Shown in pieces: positions 1 to 12,446 of a stretch of DNA of 64,000 nt. A program made the translations under genes and the position numbers. Every line of letters starts with the position of its first letter. Position 1 is the stretch's first letter. The DNA comes from Trileptium ribeirensis. Its lineage: Eukaryota > Nematoda > Enoplea > Enoplida > Thoracostomopsidae. The DNA lies in NCBI GenBank assembly GCA_030248225.1, contig JASANE010030162.1, positions 1 through 64,000 of the forward strand, in the 5' to 3' direction. Below the pieces are notes generated by a model, which was not told where the DNA came from, did not search any database, and was given only the letters and a program-made list of their open reading frames with translations.

Positions 1-691
1 TTTTTGTTCTTCGTTCAGTTTCGTGTGCTCAAAATATCTTTGTGACACAATAAATATTACAAGTCGGCAAAACCAAAAAAGGAATCATGAATTAACAAAT
101 TATGCATGACGAAGATGTCCCTAGTAGCCATAATCCAAACACACGAATAGCCTCACTATTTTTAAGATGGTCTATTATACAGAATAGACCAAATATGACT
201 AGTGTATAAATTCCGTGGATAAATGATGAGATGGATAATATAAATCCATCAATAGTGGATATTGCAATGACAAACTGTATCGGATACATAAACGGACACA
301 TAAACTGTAAACGTCGGATACATATTCCACTCGCTCAAGCGCCATTTTCGGTGGCACACATAAATACCTGGTGTGTTCACACAGCTCAAACTTTGACGGT
401 TATTTTTAATCAAAAATATAAATGTATATTTTAGAATAAAGAATTATCGATTGTTAAAGAAATATTGCGATAAAATTCGGGCTCAAACGTATTCAAATCA
501 AAAATCTCATCGATAATTGGCTAAATGAATATTCCTGAAAACTTTAATCAGTGTTACACGTTCAAATTACGAAAAATGCAAAAAGATGCTTTTAATTTTT
601 GAGCTCGTTTTAATCGAAATTTGAGCTTTTGTAAAAGCCTCTGCGTTTTGTTATTTATTAGTGCATATTGTTCATTAGTTAGCAACTGTAA

Positions 692-1272
692 TGCATGAGT
701 AAACTTCCGGTGCGCCCCTTACCATCCCCTTTTGTCATTAGCGGTTGGCGATCGCTTGTTCGGCGTACCAGCCAACATTACATAGAACATAAAATTCGGG
801 TTTTGGGCAACGCATCCAAAACGTTAAGTAACACAAAACTGCCCTATTTACTTTTCAGAAACATTGATTAACACATTTATGATCGTTTGGCATTGGAACT
901 GGCAAATTTTTATTTTATTATCGAACGAAAATTTCCCCGTTTTGGTGTTTTAAAAGTTGCACATCACATGTAATGTTCGCGAACTAGCCGTATTATCTAT
1001 AATAAAACGAAATGTATTAGCGTAACGAAAAAAATGCGAAATGCTAGTTGCCCATTGTTCGTTGTGAAACGAATTTTTGGCCAAATAGTAAATAGTTGCG
1101 TTATGTTAGCGAACAGAAATTACACCTTCTTGCAGTCAGTGGCTTTGCGTTCGCGAACAGAAATTTTTGAATTTGGAATTGACTATTGCAATCAATTTTT
1201 GTTCGGTAATAGCGTTTTGTACATAGTGTCAACAGGGGATGGTAAGGGGCGCAGCTTAAGTTTACTAATGCA
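692..1272. mobile_element. TIR/foldback element nested in left arm
   Basis: The left end begins TGCATGAGTAAACTTCCGG and is followed by a GCGCCCCTTACCATCCCC stretch. The right end carries the inverse (GGGGATGGTAAGGGGCGC, then CTTAAGTTTACTAATGCA). This gives terminal inverted repeats of roughly 45 bp around a 580 bp body. No transposase is visible, so it is a non-autonomous element. The same element is mirrored at 11877-12446, and a diverged relative with similar ends is at 24941-26230. The body is rich in GTTCGCGAAC-like palindromes. Confidence 0.7.
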
Positions 1273-3054
1273 TAACGATAATTGTAAAACAGCAGTTTTA
1301 ACAAACCTGTATCATAACTTATTCAGTTGTTTTAACTTGTAAAACTGCTCGGAAAAACAATTTACCGTAGCAAACTGTTTATAATCACTGCCACTTAGGA
1401 CACGGCAATAGACTCGGGCATTCGTTCCTGCAACTCCCAGGACAATCCCGAGCAAAACACGGGACCTAGCGATCTTTCAACAACAAATGGGCCCTAAAGC
1501 GATTTACCAAATATCGATTGTCAAATATCTATTATACAATCCATTGTACATTGCCAAATATAACGATAAAACAAAAAGCAATACATATTATACTATCTAC
1601 AAATAGTAAAAAATAGAAACTACTAAAAAAGTGAATTTATTCTAAATAAAGTTTATAAGGCTGTACGAAGCCGCTATGTTAAGGCTACATAAAAATTAGT
1701 TTAAAAATATACAATTAGTTAATTAAGTATTAGAAAAATTAAACACATCACAATTATTGTTGCGATATACTTAAAATAAATATTTTGTCAACAGTTTTCC
1801 AGGGTCAATCTTCATATTGTACCAAACGAATACTACCGTATACCCTCCAAGGTCGGAAAATAACAAAGCCTGCGGTGGTACATACCTTGTGGTGGTTAGG
1901 GCCGAAACGCTATTGTAGCTACAAACTTGATGTTTACATAAAGTGACAGTCAAATAAATTTGCCAAGTGGCAATGAACTGGATGAGCCCAAAATTTTGCA
2001 CAAGAAAACGAACAGGGGCACTTGAAAATGCCAGGCCACCACCCCTCCCCCAATTTGGAGAGCCCAAGAAGTTTTTTAGAAAAAATTGAGATCCATTTAG
2101 CATTTTTGGTTTACCAGCTGACAGCGAATGCCGTCAGACAAACCACTTTCCCCATCGAAAAACGACAAACGTAGAGATCAAATCTTTTAATCTTATAGTT
2201 GCATTGCGATGCTAAACAAATTACGTGCAACGGTATAAAACGTAAAACCATAACCATACGTTTGTCCGACGGAACGTTGCTCTGACGACTAACACCTTAG
2301 TTCATAAACTTTTACATGTTCAAAATCCTCTGTACCAAGAATAACCGGACCCGCGGGAGGGTGTCAGTTAGCCTTAGGATTCCCAGGAAACAGCTATCCG
2401 TCAGCGAGTAAAATTTTAAAGTTCATAATGTTCCCAATTTTGCTTCAACTTTCGTTATTTTACCAATTTTCCCACAGCGTTTGCTAGTGAACACTAAATT
2501 TTGCGAACTCATGTAATTTTCCAATGTTTGCTAATTTCGCGTAATTTTGCGGCGCAATTGAATCACTTGCTAGGAGGGGAGAGAGTCTGCACTTCGCGCC
2601 GAAGCTGGAACGTCTGACACCTTAAAAGAGTAACCCGCAGCCCATACTCCCCCACTGAGCATATATTATGTTTATTCATTTAGTTTGCATTTCGAAAAGC
2701 TCTGAACACACTGGAGAAGGCATGATGAATCGAACCAGGTCGTTTATTTTTGAGCTGCGCTAGTTGATCAGTGAGCTGCTATGACGGCGCTGTAAAGCGG
2801 ATCGTTAAAGCTACAAAAAACGCGAGCGAATAAAGTTAACGCAGCTAAGCGCACAGTACACACACAAGTGAGTTAAATCACTACTTCGTAGTGTGGCGAA
2901 GAGCAACTACATGCGGCGTTAAAAAGTTACTTAGCCATTTTTTCAAAACTGAAAATTTTTACCATTACTGTAGCTTGCACACGACTATAGATTTTAACTT
3001 TTAGGACAGACGTGAGATACATACTACTCCGTTCGTCACATACTAAGCCTAACC

Positions 3055-3634
3055 TAATGCATCATTTACTATAAGATGCGTGTGCATGGTCCTAATAATG
3101 TCACGCGTTCAAATGGGCTAGCTTTATGTCATGCAGACATCCCAGCTCGACTATTAAAATTTTGAATATCCTAGCTAGGCTGTGCATTTGTCGACTGTAG
3201 AGCCGGACTGTACTTTTGTCACGAGGCGTTCAGCTGAGCCCTACAACTTAAGCCAGAAACTATGTAGTTCGCGAATATTAAGTTTTACTATAAGAATCTA
3301 AATAATGGCCGAAAGGTGGAATGCTGCTTAAAACGTTAATTGTATATATTAAAACAAACATATAACTTAGAATTAGCGTGAAAATGCTGTAGAACAAAAT
3401 GATATTACACTAAGCAAAATACTAAATAAAATTTTTCAATTGACACTTCATACTGACTCTCCGTTTGCCACGCAGAGCTTTTAGCTAAACTCCCTGTTTG
3501 TCACACTAAGACTAGCTAAGCTATCAAAATATACCATAGTAGTCCAGCTAAGCTATAGTTCACCCGAACAAGTTGAGTTGGACGCGTGACATAATTTGGC
3601 CCTGGCGCACGCATTTTATTGTAAATGATGCATA
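3055..3634. mobile_element. Foldback element nested in left arm
   Basis: AATGCATCATTTACTATAAG near the left end is repeated inverted as TTTATTGTAAATGATGCAT near the right end, followed inwards by similar GCGTG...GTGACATAAT sequence in both halves. The interior is full of short AGCTAAGCTAG-type words. There is no coding potential. The mirrored copy in the right arm is 9500-10081. The family is not recognised; it is called a foldback only from its symmetry. Confidence 0.5.
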
Positions 3635-4610
3635 ACGTCCCTATATGAACGCTATACTAAGCCGGAGCCGAACTCAGAGGCTGCCGCTCTTCCCCCCAAA
3701 CTACCGTGAAAAGCTGTGCTTCTTAAAATTATAATGTCTTACCAATTTCAGGAACCATGGGCCCTGCAAACTATTATATGAGGGGAAGGGATTGCTTGGA
3801 TGGGATTCATTACCCCACAAAATAGCTTGAGATTTCTACACTACGGGCTGGACAGCGATCACACACAACCATTTAGATTTATGTAATGATCAAGCTATTT
3901 GAGTGTGCGCAGATTGACACAAGAAAGTAAATTACAGCAGCTAATAATAAATATTAAGATGAAAGCTCAGTATATAACAGTGGAAAGTATTACACGGGAC
4001 AACAGGATACCATTTTATGCAACAAATTATCAAATAACCTGACAATTATAATTATTCGGATAATACTGCCATTTTGAGGTGTAGGAAATAGTATTGTTAT
4101 AACATTGTGAATGTTATCTATGTGAATAATCTTAATTACTACGAATCATTGTGATCATCACAAGCTTTGACTACTCACACCGTTTAAACATGCTAACCAA
4201 AATAGGTTTGTTCTGCAATTTGCCAACATAGCGCTACCACTACTGAAGGTGCTATTAATGCTTTATTCATTAGCTTTATTTACATTTTAAATGTCTTAAA
4301 ACTCGCACGCAGCTAGGCACACGCGCCTGGCGTATCGTTGATTTAAGGGTGAAAGCGCTAACTAGAGTTTTGGTTTTGAAGGATATCCATACAACATTTT
4401 CAATATTGCTAAATTAGAACATAGTGACAAAAATCTAAACAAACTTACAAAATTGCATTATCAAGACAATATTCAATCATTACTGTTATAAATCTACAAT
4501 CTACACGCACCCTAACCTGTACGTAGAGCATCGCGTGAAACTTTTTGCACTTGAAAATTATACCATTTATTGTCATTTCAGTCGGAAATACAAAACACAA
4601 ACCGACATTC

Positions 4611-4806
4611 TATATTTTTCTGTTTCTCTGCGGCTTTCTCCATTTTGATCAACTTTTTCACACCATCGTACATCTGTTTCACCGCTTGAAACTCAGTGAA
4701 GCCCATTCGTTGTTTGTTCGACACATCGTAGATGCCACCTTCGGAGTCGCTATGCCCCTCTCGCCGTGAATTCCGCGCACTTGAAGATTCATTTTCTCGC
4801 AATTTC
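4611..4806 (-). pseudogene. Broken mirror copy of arginine kinase last exon
   Basis: On the - strand this is a near copy of the intact last exon at 8344-8535, with the same CTAG acceptor and the recognisable [19 protein letters not shown] stretch. It has three lesions compared with the intact copy. One T is missing just after the acceptor, 5 bases (AGGGG) are inserted before the HSDSEGG codons, and the stop codon is lost (AAAAATATAG instead of AAAAAATAAG). It also reads KMEKAA where the intact copy reads EMEKAA. No upstream exon exists for it on this strand, so it cannot encode a kinase. It lies within the left arm of the inverted repeat. Confidence 0.9.
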
Positions 4807-5766
4807 CTAGGCAGAATAAATTTCACTGATAAAACTTCAACAAGGGACCTATAATAAATAAAATTCAGCTACGACATATACAATAATTACACAGCAAAAC
4901 GAAATGAAGATAGGTAACACGCCAACATTTCTTAAGTCGCTAACTACTAAAATCAGTTTTAACGTCAGCACAACGAATGTTATATAAAAATACAACTCAG
5001 GCCATATTTTCCTTGAACAAAACTAGAATTCATAAAGAAATTGCAGAAAATTTACGCACATCCCTCACAATCATAGACTTCCGTCTCGCGCGGGGGCGCG
5101 CTAAAAAAAAAAAATTTTTTTTCGCTTTACAGTGAAAAAAACAAAAAATCAATCAAAAATTACTATGCAGAAATGCGGGAAAACATTCAAACCAATGAAC
5201 ATTGAATTGAATCCAAAAAAAATTATTTTCCCGATCTCCAAAAAACCAATTAAAATTTTCTTTTAAAAAGAGTTTGATTCGAAAAATGAAGTCAGAGACA
5301 CTAAAATTTCCCCCTTTTTTTTTCAGTAAGAAGAACAAACTGTGTTTTATGTTTTTATTCCTAGCCGCCAATTCAGAAAAATTCCTAAATAAAATGCCAT
5401 CCCATTCCACCATTTGAAGGAGATTCCAATATCAAATACCTGATCCCCTTTTCTATGGAACATAGGCTCTCAATCGTTTCGCCAAAAGATCACTGTAAAA
5501 CTATTGCAACTGCATAGGGTATGACTAGATAATATATTTGCACTATAGCTATACCATGGCGCCGTGCCTAATAATATCACACACAAGTATTTGTATATTT
5601 TTCATTCGTTCGATACAATTCAAACATAAACACACCGACTAATAGCGACAAAAAATAAGTGCAATTGAAAAATGATTTGAAATTCATTATTTTGCACTTA
5701 ACTCTGGCCGTAACTGTATATATTGTAGATGTCAGAACGGGTCAATAAAAAGTAAGCCAGTCTAAC

Positions 5767-5903
5767 TTTAAAATCCTTTCGACAGACACATTGGGCAGTT
5801 TGATGTGAACCGAGGCGCGAACCGTCGTTCCCAAATTGGTCGGACAAAACGTGAGATATCCGAGACGGTTGTCGCGCGAAAACGGAATTTTCGCCTCGAT
5901 CGC
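5767..5903 (-). pseudogene. Broken mirror copy of arginine kinase active-site exon
   Basis: This is the reverse complement of exon 7261-7398, with the same TTTCAG acceptor and GTTAGA donor-like end. It is 137 bp instead of 138 because one C is missing in the VSARKDF region, which shifts the frame. The CPTNLGTT active-site codons are still present. The inverted repeat stops 60 bp upstream of it (5963), so the preceding exon was not duplicated. It is a dead fragment made by the inverted duplication. Confidence 0.9.
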
Positions 5904-5963
5904 CTGAAACATAAGAGTAGATATAATGTATATTCCGTAGCGACTAAGTCAAAAACATAGAAA

Positions 5964-7200
5964 TACGGTCTTGAAAGTCTACAAACAATTAATTGCGTCG
6001 TGTTTCAGGCTGCGAATGCGTGTCGCTATTGGCCCAAGGGACGCGGAATTTTTCATAACAAAAATAAAACGTTTCTCGTTTGGGTGAACGAGGAAGATCA
6101 TATGCGAATTATTTCGATGCAAAAAGGCGGCGACGTGGCGACGATTCTGGATCGGCTGATTCGAGCTGTTCGGGTTTGTATTTCAGCTAATCTTGACATA
6201 ATTATTTAGCTTGTTCGCGAATGAGTTGGCGAACAATGGCAAACATGGTAAATCGGTAGACTTGGTTTGATCAGCCGACTTTGCGTCGTTAATAAGAATT
6301 TGGTGTTAGTGGTCTACTGCTTGTTGTAGTGCTCCGAACTCTTTGTTGGATTAAAATTTTGAAGTCTTCATTACGTCACATGAAATGCACAATTTGATAT
6401 TTGAATCTATAGTAGTTATTTATTGCTGTAGTAAGTAAAATATCATCTGATTTCGTTAATTCTGAGTATATTGGCTCATTGGAAGTCGATGCGTAGAAAC
6501 AACAGTGCTGTTGTAAAATGATTCCTTTGGTTGATGTCATGTTAAATATTTCTTTCTCACATCAAAATAACTTTTTTAGAAATTTTGCCAAATTATATAT
6601 ATGAAAATATTATGGCTGCGCATTATACGGGCGCTTGCTGTTTATAGCATTTACCGATAAATCGTTTGCTTCGAATGGAATATTAGTAAAGATTGCAGTT
6701 TTGGGTCCACATCCGTGGGTACCGAATAAGCACGAACACCGAAGCTCCCTCATATATATATATAGGCTGATGTAATTTTTTTATTTTTAACTTTTAGCAG
6801 TGTACATATATCTAAATCCGTTAAATTGCTAAATTTTATAAGCAAAAGATTTTGTCAATAATGATTTATGTACTTCATAATACGATTGCGGAAGTAGTTT
6901 ATATAGCCAGCGATTAGCGGTTTCGTTCCCCCAAAATTTCAACCCACCCCACGCCCAGTGTCACAAGTGGCCGTCATTTTGTCTGTAAGCAACTGGTGAA
7001 GCGATGCATCGTTCGTTCCAGGATTCCAGCACCCAATAATGCGATCATCGGTAATTGGGCTAATGATTGAGCATTTCCGTCACACCGGCGTAATGGTTTC
7101 GCCTCGTGGCATCTCCGTTTTGGCAGTTTTGTTTGAAATATGAAAATAGGAGAAAGACTGTATGCACACCGACAATATTTTTATTATATTTTTGTTGTTT
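5964..7200. other. Unique spacer between the inverted arms
   Basis: This 1237 bp is the only single-copy part of the 13 kb structure. It holds arginine kinase exon 6009-6173 and most of the following intron. Outside the exon I see AT-rich intron sequence, a short TA run near 6750 and no other coding signal. Confidence 0.75.
6009..6173 (+). CDS. Arginine kinase, antepenultimate exon
   Basis: Arginine kinase transfers phosphate between ATP and arginine to buffer cellular ATP in muscle and nerve of many invertebrates. This 55-codon exon follows a TTTCAG acceptor and ends before a GTTTGT donor; both borders are phase 0. It encodes [17 protein letters not shown], then [19 protein letters not shown] and [12 protein letters not shown]. 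These blocks are characteristic of the ATP:guanido phosphotransferase catalytic domain. The NEEDHMR stretch holds the family's ATP-phosphate-binding arginine. A kinase of this family has about 355 residues, so roughly 190 residues upstream are missing. They are not found to the left in this window, because the left arm of the inverted repeat starts only 46 bp upstream. The acceptor's polypyrimidine tract is weak. Confidence 0.93.
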
Positions 7201-7260
7201 TTTCTATGTTTTTGACTTAGTCGCTACGGAATATACATTATATCTACTCTTATGTTTCAG

Positions 7261-7398
7261 GCGATCGAGGCGAAAATTCCGTTTTCGCGCGACAACCGTC
7301 TCGGATATCTCACGTTTTGTCCGACCAATTTGGGAACGACGGTTCGCGCCTCGGTTCACATCAAACTGCCCAATGTGTCTGCTCGAAAGGATTTTAAA
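7261..7398 (+). CDS. Arginine kinase, penultimate exon with active-site cysteine
   Basis: This exon has 46 codons, begins right after TTATGTTTCAG and ends before GTTAGA, phase 0 at both sides. It encodes [19 protein letters not shown], then [18 protein letters not shown] and [16 protein letters not shown] is the phosphagen kinase signature and contains the reactive cysteine. The following R-A-S-V-H-I block carries an ATP-binding arginine. It joins in frame to the exons at 6009-6173 and 8344-8535 across introns of 1087 and 945 bp. The donor GTTAGA is poorer than the GTAAGT consensus, but reading frame and homology both require it. A frameshifted mirror copy lies at 5767-5903. Confidence 0.95.
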
Positions 7399-8343
7399 GT
7401 TAGACTGGCTTCGTTTTTTTATTGACCCGTTCTTGACATCTACAATATATACAGTTACGGCCAGAGTTAAGTGCAAAATAATGGATCCAAATTTCGATCA
7501 TTTTCGATTGCACTTATTTTTTGTCGCTATTAGTCGGTGTGTGTTTGAATTGTATCAAACGAATGGAAAAGATATCCGAATACTACTTTGTGTGTGATAT
7601 TATCCACGGCGCAGTGATATCCGTATAATTCAGATATCCTGATGACGTGTCATACCATATCCAGTTGCAATCGTTTTACAGTGATCTTTTGGCGAAACGA
7701 TTCCTAGCCTATGTTCCATACAATACGGGTTGAGGTGTTTGATATTGGAATACCCTTTAGATCATGGAATTGTATGGCACTTTATTTTGGGCCTTCTCTA
7801 ATTAGCGGCTAGTTAGAAACGTAGAATACCGTTTGTTCTCCTTACTAACAGAACTCGCCGAAATTTAGTGCTCTTCGTTCGATGTTCGCTTAAAGTTCGT
7901 TCAATACAAAATTTTATTTGAACGATTGCTATTCGGGAATAAATTTTGTTCGATTTCTGTTCGATGTTCATTCGTTCGAAAAGTGACACTCATTTCTGGT
8001 GAGCACTGTATTTGATTTTTTGTCTTTTTCACTGTAAACAAATTCATGCAGCTTAGCGTAATATAGAGCAAGATAAAGTATATGATTGTGAGCGAGTGCC
8101 ATAGTTTTCTGCAATTCTTTATGAATTCTTAGTTGCTTTCGAGGAATATCGCCTGAGTTGTATTTTATATAACATTCGTTGTGCTGACGTTAAAACTGAT
8201 TTCATCCGTTAGCGACTAAGAATGTTGGCGTGCTTCCTATCTTCATTTCGTTTTGCTGTGTAATTATTGTATATGTCGTAGCTGAATTTTATTTATTATA
8301 GGTCCCTTGTCTGAAGTTTTATAATAAAAATTGTACTGCCTAG

Positions 8344-8535
8344 GAAATTTGCGAGAAAATGAATCTTCAAGTGCGCGGAATTCACGGCGAGCATAGCGAC
8401 TCCGAAGGTGGCATCTACGATGTGTCGAACAAACAACGAATGGGCTTCACTGAGTTTCAAGCGGTGAAACAGATGTACGATGGTGTGAAAAAGTTGATCG
8501 AAATGGAGAAAGCCGCAGAGAAACAGAAAAAATAA
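8344..8535 (+). CDS. Arginine kinase, last exon and stop
   Basis: After a CCTAG acceptor the frame reads [17 protein letters not shown], then [17 protein letters not shown] and [20 protein letters not shown], and ends KAAEKQKK at a TAA. This is the complete C-terminus of arginine kinase, including the RGxxGEHS...GG(I/V)YD(I/V)SNK block that closes over the nucleotide. The [10 protein letters not shown] ending resembles nematode-type kinases more than insect ones, from memory of the family. The exon is 63 codons plus stop. A polyadenylation signal follows 40 bp later. This copy is intact, unlike its mirror at 4611-4806, so it is the copy expected to be functional. Confidence 0.95.
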   Translation, partial: EICEKMNLQVRGIHGEHSDSEGGIYDVSNKQRMGFTEFQAVKQMYDGVKKLIEMEKAAEKQKK

Positions 8536-8574
8536 GAATGTCGGTTTGTGTTTTGTATTTCCGACTGAAATGAC

Positions 8575-8580
8575 AATAAA
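8575..8580 (+). other. Polyadenylation signal of arginine kinase
   Basis: A canonical AATAAA hexamer lies 40 bp after the TAA of the last kinase exon, a normal place for mRNA 3' end formation in a compact 3' UTR. The same hexamer exists in the mirror copy. Confidence 0.65.
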
Positions 8581-9499
8581 TGGTATAATTTTCAAGTGCA
8601 AAAAGTTTCACGCGATGCTCGTACAAGTATGGCTGTTTTTTAGATTGTAGATTTATAACAGTAATGATTGAATATTGTCTTGATAATGCAATTTTGTAAG
8701 TTTGTTTCTAATTTTTTTGTCACTATGTTCTAATTTAGCAATATTGAAAATGTTGTATGGATATCCTTCAAAACCAAAACTCTAGTTAGCGCTTTCACCC
8801 TTAAATCAACGATACGCCAGGCGCGTGTGCCTAGCTGCGTGCGAGTTTAAGACATTTAAAATGTAAATAAAGCTAATGAATAAAGCCTTGATGACACCTT
8901 CAGTAGTGGTAGCATGTTGGCAAATTGCAGAACAAACCTATTTTGGTTAGCATGTTTAAACGGTGTGAGTAGTCAAAGCTTGTGATGATCACAATGATTC
9001 GTAGTAATTAAGATTATTCACATAGATAACATTCACAATGTTATAACAATACTATTTCCTACACCTCAAAATGGCAGTATTATCCGAATAATTATAATTG
9101 TCAGGTTATTTAATAATTTGTTGCATAAAATGGTATCCTGTTATCTCGTGTAATACTTTCCACTGTTATATACTGAGCTTTCATCTTAATATTATTTATT
9201 AGCTGCTGTAATTTACTTTCTTGTGTCAATCTGCGCACACTCAAATAGCTTGATCATTACATAAATCTAAATGGTTGTGTGTGATCGCTGTCCAGCCCGT
9301 AGTGTAGAAATCTCAAGCTATTGTGGGGTAATGAATCCCATCCAAGCAATCCCTTCCCCTCATATAATAGTTTGCAGGGCCCATGGTTCCTGAAGTGGTC
9401 CGACGTTATAATTTTAAGAAGCACAGCTTTTCACGGTAGTTCGGAGAGCGGCAGCCTCTGAGTTCGGCTCCGGCTTAGTATAGCGTTCATATAAGGACG

Positions 9500-10081
9500 T
9501 TATGCATCATTTACGATAAGATGCGTGCGCGAGGGCCAAATTATGTCACTCGTCCATCTCAACTAGTTCGGGTGAACTATAGCTGAGCTAGACTACTATG
9601 GTACATTTTTATAGCTTAACTAGTCTTAATGTGACAAACAGGGAGCTTAGCTAGGCTCTGCGTGACAAACGGAGCGTCCGGCTGAACTGTCAATTGAGAA
9701 ATTATATTTAGTATTTTTCTTAGTGTAATAACATTTTGTTCTATAGTATTTTCACATTAATTCTATGTTATATATTTGTTTTAATATACACAATTAACGT
9801 TTTAAGCAGTGTGCCGCTTTTGGGCATTATTTAGATACGTACATATGATAAAACGTAATGTTCGCGGACTAAATAGTCTCTGGCTTAAGTTATAGGGCTC
9901 AGCTGAACGCCTAAGTGAACAAAAGCAGGGTCGACACTCGATGACAAATGCACAGCCTAGCTAGGCTATTCAAAATGTTAATAGTCGAGCTGGACTGTAT
10001 GCGTGAAATAGTAGCTAGCACATTTGAACGCGTGACATAATGAGGACCATGCGCACGCATCTTATAGTAAATGATGCATTA
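9500..10081. mobile_element. Foldback element nested in right arm
   Basis: Mirror of 3055-3634. TTATGCATCATTTACGATAAG at the left is inverted as CTTATAGTAAATGATGCATT at the right, with repeated AGCTAGGCT/TGTGACAAAC words inside. No coding potential. Confidence 0.5.
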
Positions 10082-11876
10082 GGTTAGGCTTAGTATGTGA
10101 CGAACGGAGTAGTATGTATCTCACGTCTGTCCCTAAAAGTTAAAATCTATAGTCGTGTGCAAGCTACAGTAATGGTAAAAATTTTCAGTTTTGAAAAAAT
10201 GGCTAAGTAACTTTTTAACGCCGCATGTAGTTGCTCTTCGCCACACTACGAAGTAGTGATTTAACTCACTTGTGTGTGTACTGTGCGCTTAGCTGCGTTA
10301 ACTTTATTCGCTCGCGTTTTTGTAGCTTTAACGATCCGCTTTACAGCGCCGTCATAGCAGCTCACTGATCAACTAGCGCAGCTCAAAAATAAACGACCTG
10401 GTTCGATTCATCATGCCTTCTCCAGTGTGTTCAGAGCTTGTCGAAATGCAAACTAAATGAATAAACATAATATATGCTCAGTGGGGGAGTATGGGCTGCG
10501 GGTTACTCTCTTAAGGTGTCAGACGTTCCAGCTTCGGCGCGAAGTGCAGACTCTCTCCCTCCTAGCAAGTGATTCAATTGCGCCGCAAAATTACGCGAAA
10601 TTAGCAAACATTGGAAAATTACATGAGTTCGCAAAATTTAGTGTTCACTAGCAAACGCTGTGGGAAAATTGGTAAAATAACGAAAGTTGAAGCAAAATTG
10701 GGGGAACATTATGAACTTTAAAATTTTACTCGCTGACGGATAGCTGCTTCCCCTGGGAATCCTAAGGCTAACTGACACCCTCCCGCGGGTCCGGTTATTC
10801 TTGGTACAGAGGATTTTGAACATGTAAAAGTTTATGAACTAAGGTGTTAGTCGTCAGAGCAACGTTCCGTCGGACAAACGTATGGTTATGGTTTTACGTT
10901 TTATACCGTTGCACGTAATTTGTTTAGCATCGCAATGCAACTATAAGATTAAAAGTATTTGATCTCTACGTTTGTCGTTTTTCGATGGGGAAAGTGGTTT
11001 GTCTGACGGCATTCGCTGTCAGCTGGTAAACCAAAAATGCTAAATGGATCTCAATTTTTTCTAAAAAACTTCTTGGGCTGTCCAAATTGGGGAGGGGTGG
11101 GGGCCTGGCATTTTCAAGTGCCCCTGTTTCGTTCCCCGTGGCAAAATTTTGGGCTCATCCAGTTCATTGCCACTTGGCAAATTTATTTGACTGTCACTTT
11201 ATGTAAACATCAAGTTTGTAGCTACAATAGCGTTTCGGCCCTAACCACCACAAGGTATGTACCACCGCAGGCTTTGTTATTTTCCGACCTTGGAGGGTAT
11301 ACGGTAGTATTCGTTCGGTACAATATGAAGATTGACCCTGGAAACTGTTGACAAAATATTTATTTTAAGTATATCGCAACAATAATTGTGATGTGTTTAA
11401 TTTTTCTAATACTTAATTAACTAATTGTATATTTTTAAACTAATTTTTATGTAGCCTTAACATAGCGGCTTCGTACAGCCTTATAAGCTTTATTCTAGAA
11501 TAAATTCACTTTTTTAGTAGTTTCTATTTTTTACTATTTGTAGATAGTATAATATGTATTGCTTTTTGTTTTATCGTTATATTTGGCAATGTACAATGGA
11601 TTGTATAATAGATATTTGACAATCGATATTTGGTAAATCGCTTTAGGGCCCATTTGTTGTTGAAAGATTGCTAGGTCCCGTGTTTTGCTCGGGATTGTCC
11701 TGGGAGTTGCAGGAATGAATGCCCGAGTCTATTGCCGTGTCCTAAGTGGCAGTGATTATAAACAGTTTGCTACGGTAAATTGTTTTCCGAGCAGTTTTAC
11801 AAGTTAAAACAACTGAATAAGTTATGATACAGGTTTGTTAAAACTGCTGTTTTACAATTATCGTTATGCATGAGTA

Positions 11877-12446
11877 AACTTAAGCTGCGCCCCCTACCAT
11901 CCCTTTTTGACACTATGTACAAAACGCTATTAGCGAACACAACATTCATTGCAATAGCCAATTCTAAATTCAAAAAATTCAGTTCGCGAGCGCAGAGCGA
12001 CTGATTGCAAAACAGTATAATTTCTGTTCGCTAACACAATGAACCTATTTCCTATTTGGCCACAAATTCGTTCCTCAACGAACAGAGTGGCGATTAGCAT
12101 TCCGCATTGTTTCGTTACGCTAACACATTTCGTTTTATTATAGATAATACGGGTAGTTCGCGAACATTACATGTGATGTGCATGTTTTAAAACATTAAAA
12201 GGGGGAATTTTTCGTTCGATAATAAAATAAAAATTTCCCAGTTCCAATGCCAAACGATCATAAATGTGTTAATCAATGTTTCTGAAGTAAATAGGGCAGT
12301 TTTGTGTTACTTAACGTTTTGGATGCGTTGCCCAAAACCCGAATTTTATGTTCTATGTAATGTTGGCTGGTACGCCGAACAAGCGATCGCCAACCGCTAA
12401 TGACAAAAGGGGATGGTAAGGGGCGCACCTTAAGTTTACTCATGCA
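11877..12446. mobile_element. TIR/foldback element nested in right arm
   Basis: Mirror of 692-1272. It begins TGCATGAGTAAACTTAAG with GCGCCCCCTACCATCC, and ends with GGATGGTAAGGGGCGC, then CTTAAGTTTACTCATGCA. The ends are better preserved here than in the left arm. No transposase. Confidence 0.7.

Larger units (their letters stand above)
31..5963 (+). repeat. Left arm of giant inverted repeat
   Basis: Read as reverse complement, this arm matches 7201-13116 almost end to end. Anchor pairs checked by eye are 61-100 with 13045-13085, 2281-2370 with 10780-10870, 2700-2745 with 10390-10435, 4200-4230 with 8920-8950, and 5767-5903 with 7261-7398. The outer edge is the AAAATATC at 31 and the inner edge is CATAGAAA ending at 5963. 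The arms differ by scattered substitutions, small indels and a more diverged block (about 5050-5450 against 7750-8010), so they are not identical copies. The arm contains broken copies of arginine kinase exons plus nested TIR and foldback elements. I see no intact gene in it. Confidence 0.92.

Noticed and set aside
4545..5903. A second functional arginine kinase gene on the - strand
   Set aside because: Both mirrored exons carry frameshifts, the stop is lost, and no upstream exon exists on that strand.
7106..7597. A 163-codon forward open frame overlapping the kinase exon
   Set aside because: It reads through the kinase exon in another frame; the true frame gives [15 protein letters not shown].
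11037..11351. A 104-codon open frame mirrored in the left arm (1771-2103)
   Set aside because: Apparent conservation is explained by the inverted duplication; the two reading frames end differently and show no domain.
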